Shown in pieces: positions 1 to 6,785 of a DNA stretch of 10,600 nt; position 1 is the stretch's first letter, and the number at the start of each line of letters is the position of its first letter. The stretch spans positions 1-10,600 of the forward strand of contig DOVJ01000114.1 in the NCBI GenBank assembly GCA_003520145.1. Reading direction: 5' to 3'. This stretch comes from Eubacterium sp. (GTDB lineage: Bacteria > Bacillota > Clostridia > Lachnospirales > Lachnospiraceae). A program made the position numbers and the translations under genes. The notes beneath the pieces were generated by a model, which saw only the letters and a list, made by a program, of their open reading frames with translations, was not told where the DNA came from and searched no databases.

Positions 1-27
1 TTTTTACAGCCTTTCATATTGGCTAAC

Positions 28-36
28 ATTATAGCA
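28..36 (-). promoter_or_regulatory. Possible extended -10 promoter for a gene left of the window
   Basis: On the minus strand the sequence TGCTATAAT forms an extended -10 element (TGn followed by TATAAT). It lies just past the terminator at 41-69, so it could start the next transcription unit, which would lie outside the window. No recognisable -35 hexamer sits 16 to 18 bp upstream, so this rests on the extended -10 alone and could be chance in AT-rich DNA. Confidence 0.3.
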
Positions 37-40
37 ATAA

Positions 41-69
41 CAAAAAGGGGGATACTTTTATCCCCCTTT
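41..69 (-). terminator. Rho-independent terminator after the GrpE-like gene
   Basis: Positions 44-53 (AAAGGGGGAT) and 60-69 (ATCCCCCTTT) form a perfect 10-bp stem with a 6-nt loop. Read on the minus strand, the stem is followed by a run of T with one interruption (TTTTTGTTATTG, counting the last stem bases). It lies about 22 bp after the stop codon of the GrpE-like gene. The five consecutive G-C pairs make it a strong intrinsic terminator for that minus-strand gene. Confidence 0.9.
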
Positions 70-91
70 AATATGTTATATTATCACTTTA

Positions 92-1666
92 TTAGTTTGT
101 ATAGTTATATACTTCTACCTTCTCAGGATAGATGATTTCACCATTGTACTTATATCCACAAGACTGTGTATTGGCAATAGTATTATTCTGATCTTCCTTA
201 TTAGCAACAACCTTGCTTATAAGCTTATGTACTGAAGAATCAAAGGCATCACCCTTAGAACTCTGATATACAGTAACATTGTATTTCTCAAGAAGATCCT
301 GGAAGTCCATAGCATATCCCTTATATACACCTACAGGAATATCCTTACCTGTCTCCTTATATACCTTAGAATTACGAAGAATACTCTCTCTTGTATCAAT
401 AATAGCTATAAGAAGTGGCTTAATAGTATTCTTGAATATCTGTGCCTGATACTTTTCATTCTCTTCCTTAACTCTCTTCTCAAGCTCAGTTGGTGGAATC
501 TCGTCAGGATTAGATACCATCTTCTTAACCTGATCAAGATCAACAAGAATCTTTCTGATATCATTAGACAATGATTCAGGAACAGTTGGCTTAATACCCA
601 TCATACTTGTAGTAAGATTAGATTCAAGCTTTGTGAGCTTATCATCAACATTCTTAGTCAAAGCATTCGCGCTTGATGAAACAGAATTGTTGATACCACC
701 GATTGTTGTAGCAAGTGAATTAACATTATCATTGATAATCTTCATGCTGCCACCAACATTAGATATACCTGTCTCAAGTGCTACGTTATGCTGCTGCATA
801 GTTCCAAGAACCTGTGTTGCAACCTGTGCTGTAACCTGCTGAGTAACTGTAGGTGCAATAGTTGCAATCTGAGCATTAACCTCCTTAACAACAACATCCT
901 TAATGCTCTTTGTTACTGCTGCGGTAACTTCCTTAACAACACCATCAAGAACCTCACGTGATACTTCAGGAGTACCTGCAGATGTAGCTGGAATATTCTT
1001 AACAACTTCGTTTGATATCTGAGATACCAAAGAACCTGACAATTCCTTAGATACGTTCTTAGTTACGGCATCAACGATGCTTGCAGTAACATCACTTGAG
1101 ATAGTTGCTGTGCCTGCAGCAGGAATCTGAATCTTAGACGCAATAGCATTAGCAAGTGCAGCTTCATCAATAGACGCAGAAGATGCTACTGGTGCAGCTG
1201 GGATCTGAATCTTAGACGCAATAGCTGCTGCCAAGGCTGCTTCATCTATAGCAACAGGTGCTACTGTAGGAGCTGCAGGTGTTGCAGGTGTTGCAGGAAC
1301 TACAGGCTGAGCATCACCGCCCAAAACTACAGAGTTGTTATTCTGGAATGAATTAAAATCAGGAATAGGTGCCGGATTATTAACTGGTGTAAATGGTGGT
1401 TGGAATGATGCAAAAGGATCAAATGGGTCAACTCCAGGCTGAGGAGCAACAGGCTGCTGTGGAGCAGGCTCTGGCTGAGGAGCTGGCTGTGGTTCTTCCT
1501 TAACTGCTACAAGCTTACCATCAGAAGTAAGTTCAACCTTTGTACCTACTTCAAGATTACCGAATGGATCAAAATCATCTCCACCAAACTGAATATTGGT
1601 CTGAACCGGAATATTAAGTCCGGCTCCTTTCTTATCTTTTTTCTTTCTGTCGTCAAAAACTGCCAT
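92..1666 (-). CDS. Large protein with Pro/Ala-rich N-terminus, long helical middle and GrpE-like C-terminal domain
   Basis: This is a 524-residue protein starting at MAVFDD, chosen because GGAGG lies 10 nt before that ATG; the open frame runs 24 codons further upstream into the preceding gene without a ribosome site. The order is: a charged N-terminus (KKKDKK), DPF motifs at about 32-35 and 80-85, a Pro/Gln/Ala-rich stretch at about 58-78, two 26-residue repeats at 140-191, and an Ala/Val/Thr-rich, probably helical or coiled-coil region at 190-360. Residues of about 395-520 resemble GrpE, the nucleotide exchange factor of Hsp70. The end, with FDSSVH at 475-480 and GYKYNGEIIYPEKVEV at 504-519, lines up without gaps with the conserved GrpE beta-domain end (E. 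coli GYTLNGRTIRAAMVTV). The normally conserved Arg is Tyr here. GrpE is usually about 180-220 residues, so this protein is far larger. No signal peptide or membrane segment is seen, so it is likely cytoplasmic. The GrpE assignment is by eye; the function of the N-terminal two thirds is unknown. Confidence 0.8.
   Translation of the reverse strand: MAVFDDRKKKDKKGAGLNIPVQTNIQFGGDDFDPFGNLEVGTKVELTSDGKLVAVKEEPQPAPQPEPAPQQPVAPQPGVDPFDPFASFQPPFTPVNNPAPIPDFNSFQNNNSVVLGGDAQPVVPATPATPAAPTVAPVAIDEAALAAAIASKIQIPAAPVASSASIDEAALANAIASKIQIPAAGTATISSDVTASIVDAVTKNVSKELSGSLVSQISNEVVKNIPATSAGTPEVSREVLDGVVKEVTAAVTKSIKDVVVKEVNAQIATIAPTVTQQVTAQVATQVLGTMQQHNVALETGISNVGGSMKIINDNVNSLATTIGGINNSVSSSANALTKNVDDKLTKLESNLTTSMMGIKPTVPESLSNDIRKILVDLDQVKKMVSNPDEIPPTELEKRVKEENEKYQAQIFKNTIKPLLIAIIDTRESILRNSKVYKETGKDIPVGVYKGYAMDFQDLLEKYNVTVYQSSKGDAFDSSVHKLISKVVANKEDQNNTIANTQSCGYKYNGEIIYPEKVEVYNYTN
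1115..1249 (-). repeat. Two tandem copies of a 26-codon repeat inside the GrpE-like gene
   Basis: The motif IDEAALAxAIASKIQIPAA occurs twice, at residues 140-158 and 166-184, encoded at 1193-1249 and 1115-1171. The period is 78 bp. DNA similarity is high but third positions differ, so the duplication is not very recent. Each copy is a short Ala-rich segment with helical potential followed by a Pro/Ala linker. Confidence 0.85.
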
Positions 1667-1697
1667 GTTTTTCACACCTCCAAATTTCTCTTTCTCT

Positions 1698-1726
1698 ATT
1701 TTACATCTATTGACACTATTAGTCAA
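1698..1726 (-). promoter_or_regulatory. Sigma-A-type promoter for the GrpE-like gene
   Basis: On the minus strand TTGACT (1721-1726) is followed after exactly 17 bp by TAAAAT (1698-1703). Transcription would start near 1691, giving a leader of about 25 nt that contains the GGAGG site. The -35 box begins directly after the stop codon of the upstream aldolase-like gene. The gene may therefore be expressed on its own as well as by read-through. Confidence 0.6.
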
Positions 1727-1727
1727 G

Positions 1728-2702
1728 TTATTCTTCAAAGATAGACTTATAGAATTCGCAATAATCTTTTCTCTTAGAATTGGTAAATGCTATGGCTTCT
1801 CTGGGATGTCTGTTCAATACTCCTGTAAGAAAGTACTGAATATCATATCCCCACATAACACCACTCTCCTTCAACGGAAGCATATATTGCTCGATAAAAC
1901 GAAGAATGTTGTAGAGATTATACTTTGGATTCTTAAGGAAACCAAGCAAAAGCTCCATAGCACAGTTTCCCGCACCACGTCCCATGCTCATAACTGTTGC
2001 ATCGATATACGATGCACCATAGCTTAGGGCTTCTATAGTATTAGCAAAAGCAAGCTTCTGATTATCATGACAATGAATACCAACTTTCTTACCAGCCTTC
2101 TCTGCCATATCAAGATATGTTCTTGTCATATTGCCAAAAGTCTCAGGGTAGAACGAACCAAAACTGTCTACAAGATATATAACATCTACACTTGAAGCAC
2201 ATATAAGCTTAAGTGCCTCATCGATCTGATTCTGATTAGCCTGTGATACAGCCATGATGTTGCATGACGTCTCATAACCAAGGTTATGAAAGTACTCAAC
2301 CATCTCTATAGCAGCAGGAATCTGATGAATATAGCATGCCACACGCACAAGATCAATCACACTCTCAGACTTAGGAAGAAAATCCTTCTTATAATCACAT
2401 CTTCCTACATCAGCCATAACAGCAATCTTAAGATCTGTATCGTTATTACCTACGATGCTTCTTAGGTCTGCTTCATCACAGAACTTCCACTTACCGAATT
2501 CAGATACACTGAACTGCTCTTTGCTTGCCTTATATCCAAACTCCATATAATCAACACCACTTTTAACATTGGTCTCATACAGAGCTTTTACAAATTCATC
2601 ATCAAAATAAAAATTGTTACAAAGACCGCCATCTCTGATCGTAGCATCTACAACCTTGATATCATCTCTTACGGTCATCATATCGCCAACACGTCCGGCC
2701 AT
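1728..2702 (-). CDS. DRE-TIM (HMGL-like) aldolase-family enzyme, substrate unknown
   Basis: This 324-residue protein has the TIM-barrel signatures of the HMG-CoA lyase/4-hydroxy-2-oxovalerate aldolase superfamily. These are DATIRDGG at 19-26 (catalytic Arg23 and metal-binding Asp24), the metal pair HCHDN at 210-214, and GRGAGN at 241-246. The last is the form typical of hydroxy-oxoacid aldolases rather than of isopropylmalate synthases. The family uses a divalent metal to cleave or form a C-C bond next to a 2-oxo acid. The ATG at 2702 was chosen because GGAGG sits 8 nt before it; an in-frame TTG five codons upstream overlaps that ribosome site. The usual partner of true hydroxy-oxovalerate aldolases, an acetaldehyde dehydrogenase, is absent, so the physiological substrate cannot be named. 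It is the first gene of its own transcription unit and is followed by the GrpE-like gene. Confidence 0.85.
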   Translation of the reverse strand: MAGRVGDMMTVRDDIKVVDATIRDGGLCNNFYFDDEFVKALYETNVKSGVDYMEFGYKASKEQFSVSEFGKWKFCDEADLRSIVGNNDTDLKIAVMADVGRCDYKKDFLPKSESVIDLVRVACYIHQIPAAIEMVEYFHNLGYETSCNIMAVSQANQNQIDEALKLICASSVDVIYLVDSFGSFYPETFGNMTRTYLDMAEKAGKKVGIHCHDNQKLAFANTIEALSYGASYIDATVMSMGRGAGNCAMELLLGFLKNPKYNLYNILRFIEQYMLPLKESGVMWGYDIQYFLTGVLNRHPREAIAFTNSKRKDYCEFYKSIFEE

Positions 2703-2736
2703 TATCAATACCTCCAATAGTTAATAGCATAAATCC

Positions 2737-2782
2737 AAAAAGAATTCTCACAAAGCCTATTATAATACTTTATGAGAATTCT
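2737..2782 (-). terminator. Terminator of the citrate synthase operon, enclosing the next promoter
   Basis: Read on the minus strand, AGAATTCTCATAAAG (2782-2768) pairs with CTTTGTGAGAATTCT (2755-2741) in a 15-bp stem with a single T-G wobble and a 12-nt loop, followed by TTTT. This has the form of an intrinsic terminator 12 bp beyond the citrate synthase stop codon. The stem is AT-rich, so its efficiency may be moderate. The same bases hold the promoter of the aldolase-like gene, with the -10 box in the loop. The repeat could also, or instead, be a protein-binding operator. Confidence 0.7.
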
Positions 2783-2787
2783 GTCAA
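2759..2787 (-). promoter_or_regulatory. Consensus sigma-A promoter of the aldolase-like/GrpE-like unit
   Basis: On the minus strand there is a perfect TTGACA (2782-2787), a 17-bp spacer and a perfect TATAAT (2759-2764). Transcription is predicted to start near 2752, leaving a leader of about 50 nt with GGAGG before the ATG at 2702. The -35 box starts 6 bp after the citrate synthase stop codon. Two copies of the palindrome AGAATTCT (2741-2748 and 2775-2782) flank the -10 region with centres 34 bp apart, so a dimeric repressor binding there would cover the promoter. Confidence 0.85.
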
Positions 2788-2793
2788 TTATGA

Positions 2794-4131
2794 TTATTCC
2801 TTATCATTCATCACGGACATATAAGCCGGTCTTATTATCTTGCTCTGTCCTATGATTTCCTCAAGTCTGTGTGCGCTCCAGCCAGCGATACGCGCTATAG
2901 CAAAAAGCGGTGTATATAATTCCTGCGGAATATCAAGCATATTGTAGACAAATCCACTGTAGAAGTCCACGTTAGGACTTACACCCTTATATATATGCCT
3001 TTCCTTGGCAATAACTTCAGGAGCAAGTTCCTCAATGTTCTTATAGAGCATGAATTCATTCTCCATATTCTTTTCTTTCACAAGATCCTCGACATAAGAC
3101 TTGAATATACGCTCTCTCGGATCAGATATGGAATAAACTGCGTGTCCCATACCGTAGATAAGACCCTTCTGGTCAAATGTTTCTTTCTTCAGGATCTTTG
3201 TGAGATAAGCTCTTATCTCGTCTTTATCTTCATAATCATGAACATGAGCCTTGATATCAGCTATCATCTCCATAACCTTGATATTGGCTCCACCATGTCT
3301 AGGTCCCTTAAGAGAAGACATAGCCGCAGCCATAGTAGCATATGCATCTGAGCCCGATGAAGTAACAACTCTCGTTGTGAAAGTTGAATTATTGCCACCA
3401 CCATGCTCAGCATGAAGAATAAGCGCTACGTCGAGAACATTTGCCTCAGTCTGAGTGTAGGAACAATCAGGCCTTAGCATCATGAGAATATTCTCGGCTG
3501 TAGACTTCTTCGGATTAGGTCTGTGTATATACATACTCTTATCATTCTCATAATGATTGTATGCATGGAAACCATATACCGCAAGCATTGGAAATGTAGC
3601 TAAGAGCATAAGGCACTGGCGCATATTGACTGATAAATCCTGCGAAAGGGTCTCTTTGTCATATGATGCAAGTGTAAGAATACTCCTAGTCATAGTGTTC
3701 ATAATATCCTTACCTGGTGCTTTCATGATAACATCACGGGTAAAGTTCGTAGGCAGTGTTCTGTTCTTTGAAAGAATGCTTTTGAAAGTAGCGAATTCCT
3801 CATCAGAAGGCTTCTGTCCAAATATAAGAAGAAAAGCAGTCTTCTCAAAAGCCCATGAATCATGGCCCCATTCTTTCACAAGATGTTCGACATTATATCC
3901 TCTATACCACAATTCTCCATCGCAAGGAATTCTTTCACCATTCACTTCTTTGAACGACAACACCTTGGAAACGTTGGTAAGACCTGTTAAAACGCCTTTA
4001 CCATTGATATCTCTAAGGCCCCTGTTAACTCCATATTGACTAAAAAGGTCATCAGATATATAATCGTTCGTCTTGATCATCTCCAAAAGCGAATCAGTGT
4101 ATTCCTTTGTCATCTTAAAAATATTACTCAT
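2794..4131 (-). CDS. gltA: Citrate synthase (Si-type fold)
   Basis: This 445-residue enzyme condenses acetyl-CoA and oxaloacetate to citrate and CoA, the entry step of the cytoplasmic citrate pathway. All three catalytic residues are in place: His279 in GPRHGGAN, His330 in GMGHAVY and Asp389 in VDFYSG. The further family motifs HAEHGG (240-245) and RIAGWSAH (414-421) are also present. The length is near the usual 370-440, with a somewhat longer N-terminus of a kind seen in clostridial homologues. The start is fixed by GGAGGAG placed 5-6 nt before the ATG. It is the last gene of a four-gene operon, 31 bp after the J-domain gene, and is followed at once by the terminator hairpin. Together with the isocitrate dehydrogenase end near the right edge, it points to 2-oxoglutarate and glutamate synthesis in an organism with a partial TCA cycle (inference). 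A 2-methylcitrate synthase activity cannot be excluded by sequence alone. Confidence 0.95.
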   Translation of the reverse strand: MSNIFKMTKEYTDSLLEMIKTNDYISDDLFSQYGVNRGLRDINGKGVLTGLTNVSKVLSFKEVNGERIPCDGELWYRGYNVEHLVKEWGHDSWAFEKTAFLLIFGQKPSDEEFATFKSILSKNRTLPTNFTRDVIMKAPGKDIMNTMTRSILTLASYDKETLSQDLSVNMRQCLMLLATFPMLAVYGFHAYNHYENDKSMYIHRPNPKKSTAENILMMLRPDCSYTQTEANVLDVALILHAEHGGGNNSTFTTRVVTSSGSDAYATMAAAMSSLKGPRHGGANIKVMEMIADIKAHVHDYEDKDEIRAYLTKILKKETFDQKGLIYGMGHAVYSISDPRERIFKSYVEDLVKEKNMENEFMLYKNIEELAPEVIAKERHIYKGVSPNVDFYSGFVYNMLDIPQELYTPLFAIARIAGWSAHRLEEIIGQSKIIRPAYMSVMNDKE

Positions 4132-4162
4132 ATTCTCCTCCGTCTTAAGTTCAAGTCTCGCA

Positions 4163-4651
4163 CTATCCTATATAGTACTTCTTCAGTTTTTCATACTCTT
4201 CATTAATTGCAAACAGGACCTCGTTGGAACCACATTCATTATCAGGATGATATATCTTAGTCAGCTCCTTATACCTTTTCTTCAGATCTGAGCCATTCTT
4301 GATTCCCTTAAAAAAGAGGCTCGGATCCGCATCGGTCCCTATTATATCTAGTCTGTTTCTCTCATCGCGAATCTGTTTCAGCAATTCTTCCTGTTCGCGC
4401 ATATATGCTTCTTTTTCATTGTTGAACATATTACGTTCTCTGTCAAGATCAGTCCACTTCTTATCATACAGTATTTTTTCCGCATCAAGCCTGTTTCTTT
4501 CAAGAGTAAGCTTTTGCTTCTGACGAAGAATCAATTCCTTCTGAATATCAAAGAGTTTTCGCTCTTCTTCAAGCTCCTGCTTTTCTCTTTCTATCCTTAT
4601 ACTTTCGTTAAAAAGCCATTTTTTGCTGTCGGAATCAAATTCTTCTGTCAT
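4163..4651 (-). CDS. Coiled-coil protein with C-terminal J domain
   Basis: This is a 162-residue protein. Residues of about 14-103 are an uninterrupted, highly charged Glu/Lys/Arg/Gln-rich helix with heptad-like spacing, a clear coiled coil. Residues of about 108-160 form a short J domain: a helix with KKRYKELTKIY, the essential HPD at 135-137, then a helix ending AINEEYEKLKKYY. J domains bind Hsp70 and stimulate its ATPase through HPD, which is intact. There is no G/F region or zinc finger, so this is a class C-type J protein, with the J domain at the C-terminus instead of the usual N-terminus. The coiled coil may be a dimerisation or client-binding arm (inference). GAGG lies 5 nt before the ATG. 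The gene is 15 bp after the GntR gene and 31 bp before citrate synthase, hence co-transcribed. No DnaK-like gene is in the window. Confidence 0.85.
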   Translation of the reverse strand: MTEEFDSDSKKWLFNESIRIEREKQELEEERKLFDIQKELILRQKQKLTLERNRLDAEKILYDKKWTDLDRERNMFNNEKEAYMREQEELLKQIRDERNRLDIIGTDADPSLFFKGIKNGSDLKKRYKELTKIYHPDNECGSNEVLFAINEEYEKLKKYYIG

Positions 4652-4666
4652 GGATACCTCACTTTT

Positions 4667-5323
4667 TTAAAGGATAAACCCCTTATCTGATATGTTCTTA
4701 AAAGTGTTCATGATATGTTCATTGGCAAGTTTTTCAGCTAAATCGCCATCTCTTTTTTTGATAGCATCAAGGATTGCATTATGCTCCATAAAGCACTCCT
4801 TTGCTCTTTCCTCATTATGCAGAGTCTGTCTTCTTATTCGCTCTACATAATGATGAAAATCCCTCAAAGTCGAATTGAGTATACGGCTCCCACAAGCTTT
4901 ATAGAGTATACTATGGAATCTGTTATCAAGCTCTACAGACTGTTCATACTTCTTGTTTTCAATATGATACTTAAACAGAAGCTGTATCTCTTCGAGTTCA
5001 TTGATATCTTCTTCAGTAATACACTTAGCTGCCCACTTTGCGCACAGCCCTTCTAACAACGAACGCATGGCATATATATCCTTTACGTCATCATTCGTTA
5101 TCCCACGTACAAATGCGCCGCGATTAGGAATGATATCCACAAGCCCCTCAAGCTCTAACTGTCTTAATGCTTCTCTGACAGGAGTTCTGGATACTCCCAA
5201 TTCTTCACCTAAGGTTTTTTCCCTTAATTCTTCATGTTCTTTGTAACGTCCCGAAAGAATATCCTCTCTTATGGAATTGAAAACCATGCCTCTGAGAGAA
5301 TATTTGTCATCAGAATAATTCAT
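4667..5323 (-). CDS. GntR-family regulator, FadR/FCD subfamily
   Basis: This 218-residue transcription factor has an N-terminal winged helix with the classic LGVSRTPVREALRQLELEG (42-60) and wing NRGAFV (67-72). A C-terminal all-helical FCD ligand domain follows. The four metal or ligand residues of that domain are visible as Asp123, His127, His171 and His193, so a bound metal with an organic acid effector is likely. Relatives respond to pyruvate, lactate, citrate, sugar acids or fatty acyl-CoA; which applies here is unknown. The ATG at 5323 is preceded by GGAG at a 6-nt distance; an in-frame TTG four codons earlier overlaps that site and is less likely. It is the second gene of the operon, 18 bp after the synthase gene. 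The dyad at 6764-6785 is a plausible operator, so it probably regulates its own operon (inference). Confidence 0.93.
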   Translation of the reverse strand: MNYSDDKYSLRGMVFNSIREDILSGRYKEHEELREKTLGEELGVSRTPVREALRQLELEGLVDIIPNRGAFVRGITNDDVKDIYAMRSLLEGLCAKWAAKCITEEDINELEEIQLLFKYHIENKKYEQSVELDNRFHSILYKACGSRILNSTLRDFHHYVERIRRQTLHNEERAKECFMEHNAILDAIKKRDGDLAEKLANEHIMNTFKNISDKGFIL

Positions 5324-5341
5324 ATATATCTCCAAAGAAGC

Positions 5342-6736
5342 TTATGCTGTTATATCAATTCCTAATTTGTTACATGTATCTGATATTACCTTGAGAAGCT
5401 CACTGTCAGTTATAACAGTCACACGACCTCCCTCATATTCCATATCAACCCACTCTTTAACAGCCTTACAGATTTCAGAATTCTTATCGACCTTCTTCTC
5501 ATCCTTAAGCTTATAATAAGTGTTGATCCAGTGTGCAATACCTGCAAGACCTGATGTATTAGATACAGAAACAAGAACCGGTCTGTTAAGGAACTTTTCT
5601 GTATCAAATATATTGTAGATCTCTTCATTCTTCAAGAGACCATCTGCATGAATACCCGCTCTGGTAACGTTGAAGTTTCTTCCTACAAAAGGAGTTCTCG
5701 AAGGTATCTTATAGCCGATCTCCTTCTCGAAGTACTCAGCAAGTTCTGTGATAACAGTTGTATCCATACCATCAAGAGTTCCCTTAAGCTGTGCATATTC
5801 AAATACCATAGCTTCAAGAGGTGTATTACCAGTACGCTCTCCTATACCGAAAAGTGAACAGTTAACACCACTTGCACCATATAACCATGCAGTTGTCGAA
5901 TTAACGACTGCCTTATAGAAGTCGTTGTGACCATGCCACTCAAGATTTTCTGAAGGAACACCACCGTGAGTGAGGAGTCCGTATATGATGCCCTGTACGC
6001 TTCTTGGAATAACCGCACCCGAGAAGTTAACACCATAACCCATAGTATCGCATGCTCTTATCTTAACTGGGATGTTATATTCCTTCTGAAGCTTCATAAG
6101 TTCCTTACAGAAAGGAATAACGAAACCATATATATCAGCTCTTGTGATGTCCTCAAGATGACATCTTGGACTTACGCCTGTTTCAAGACACTCTCTGATA
6201 ACAGAAAGATAATGATCCATACACTGCTTTCTAGTCATCTTCATCTTGTAGAATATATGATAATCCGAGCAGCTTACAAGGATACCTGTTTCCTTCATAC
6301 CAAGATCCTTAACAAGCTCAAAATCCTTCTTGCTTGCTCTGATCCAGCTTGTTATCTCAGGAAAATCGTAACCTCTTTCCATACACTTATATACGGCGTC
6401 TCTATCCTTCTTGCTGTAGAGGAAGAATTCAGAATTCTTAATAAGACCCTTTGGACCACCTAACTTGTGGAAATAATCATATATTCTCAATATCTGTTCA
6501 GGAAGATATGGAGCTCTTGACTGCTGACCATCTCTAAATGTTGTATCTGTAATCCAAATCTCTTTTGGGAGATTATGTGGCACAACTCTGTCATTAAAAG
6601 CTATCTTTGGTACTTCTTCATAAGGAAAAAGATTTCTGAATACATTAGGCTGTGCTACATCTACAAGCTCATAATATGGCTCTTCAATCTGTAACAGATT
6701 CGTCTTTTCATTCAAGTAAACTTTCCTTGCGTTCAT
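5342..6736 (-). CDS. Isopropylmalate/homocitrate synthase-family enzyme, candidate Re-citrate synthase
   Basis: This 464-residue member of the DRE-TIM Claisen-condensing enzymes joins acetyl-CoA to a 2-oxo acid. Visible signatures are DTTFRDGQQ (64-72, with Arg68 and Asp69), the metal pair HGH (His268, His270), GIGERTGN (297-304) and AGIHADG (360-366). It carries a long N-terminal extension of about 60 residues before the barrel. The roughly 100 residues after the core are too few for the leucine-sensing domain of LeuA, so feedback by leucine is unlikely. The substrate cannot be read from the sequence. Its length, the missing LeuA domain and its place in an operon with citrate synthase suggest an Re-citrate synthase like that of Clostridium kluyveri; homocitrate or citramalate synthase are alternatives. 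No leuB, leuC, leuD or lysine genes are adjacent. The start is the ATG with AGGAGG 8 nt upstream. It is the first gene of its operon. Confidence 0.85.
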   Translation of the reverse strand: MNARKVYLNEKTNLLQIEEPYYELVDVAQPNVFRNLFPYEEVPKIAFNDRVVPHNLPKEIWITDTTFRDGQQSRAPYLPEQILRIYDYFHKLGGPKGLIKNSEFFLYSKKDRDAVYKCMERGYDFPEITSWIRASKKDFELVKDLGMKETGILVSCSDYHIFYKMKMTRKQCMDHYLSVIRECLETGVSPRCHLEDITRADIYGFVIPFCKELMKLQKEYNIPVKIRACDTMGYGVNFSGAVIPRSVQGIIYGLLTHGGVPSENLEWHGHNDFYKAVVNSTTAWLYGASGVNCSLFGIGERTGNTPLEAMVFEYAQLKGTLDGMDTTVITELAEYFEKEIGYKIPSRTPFVGRNFNVTRAGIHADGLLKNEEIYNIFDTEKFLNRPVLVSVSNTSGLAGIAHWINTYYKLKDEKKVDKNSEICKAVKEWVDMEYEGGRVTVITDSELLKVISDTCNKLGIDITA

Positions 6737-6763
6737 CAAAATATCCTCCTAAAAAACACGATG

Positions 6764-6785
6764 GTATAATTGTATACGATTATAC
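6764..6785. promoter_or_regulatory. 22-bp dyad, candidate GntR operator
   Basis: The arms GTATAAT (6764-6770) and ATTATAC (6779-6785) are exact inverted repeats around a central GTATAC palindrome; only one symmetric base pair of the 22 positions breaks the dyad. The core TTGTATACGA fits the FadR-subfamily operator pattern TnGTnnnACnA. It covers the -10 box at 6769-6774, so binding would block RNA polymerase. The likely ligand is the FCD regulator encoded in the same operon (inference). Confidence 0.65.

Noticed and set aside
1715..1738. Start of the GrpE-like gene at the upstream end of its open frame (near 1738)
   Set aside because: This would overlap the stop codon of the aldolase-like gene and has no ribosome site, while the ATG at 1666 has a good GGAGG and its own promoter.
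1665..2027. A 120-codon plus-strand open frame
   Set aside because: It is antisense to the start of the GrpE-like gene and the end of the aldolase-like gene, and its composition follows the reverse complement of those genes.
3557..4039. A 160-codon plus-strand open frame
   Set aside because: It lies wholly inside the well-supported citrate synthase gene on the other strand, has no ribosome site and resembles no family.
4878..4923. Two GTATAC sites that resemble the operator core
   Set aside because: They lie inside the GntR coding sequence, lack the flanking dyad seen at 6764-6785 and are not near a promoter, so chance is the simpler explanation.
5966..6463. A 165-codon plus-strand open frame
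   Set aside because: It is an antisense shadow of the isopropylmalate synthase-family gene, with no ribosome site or recognisable domain.
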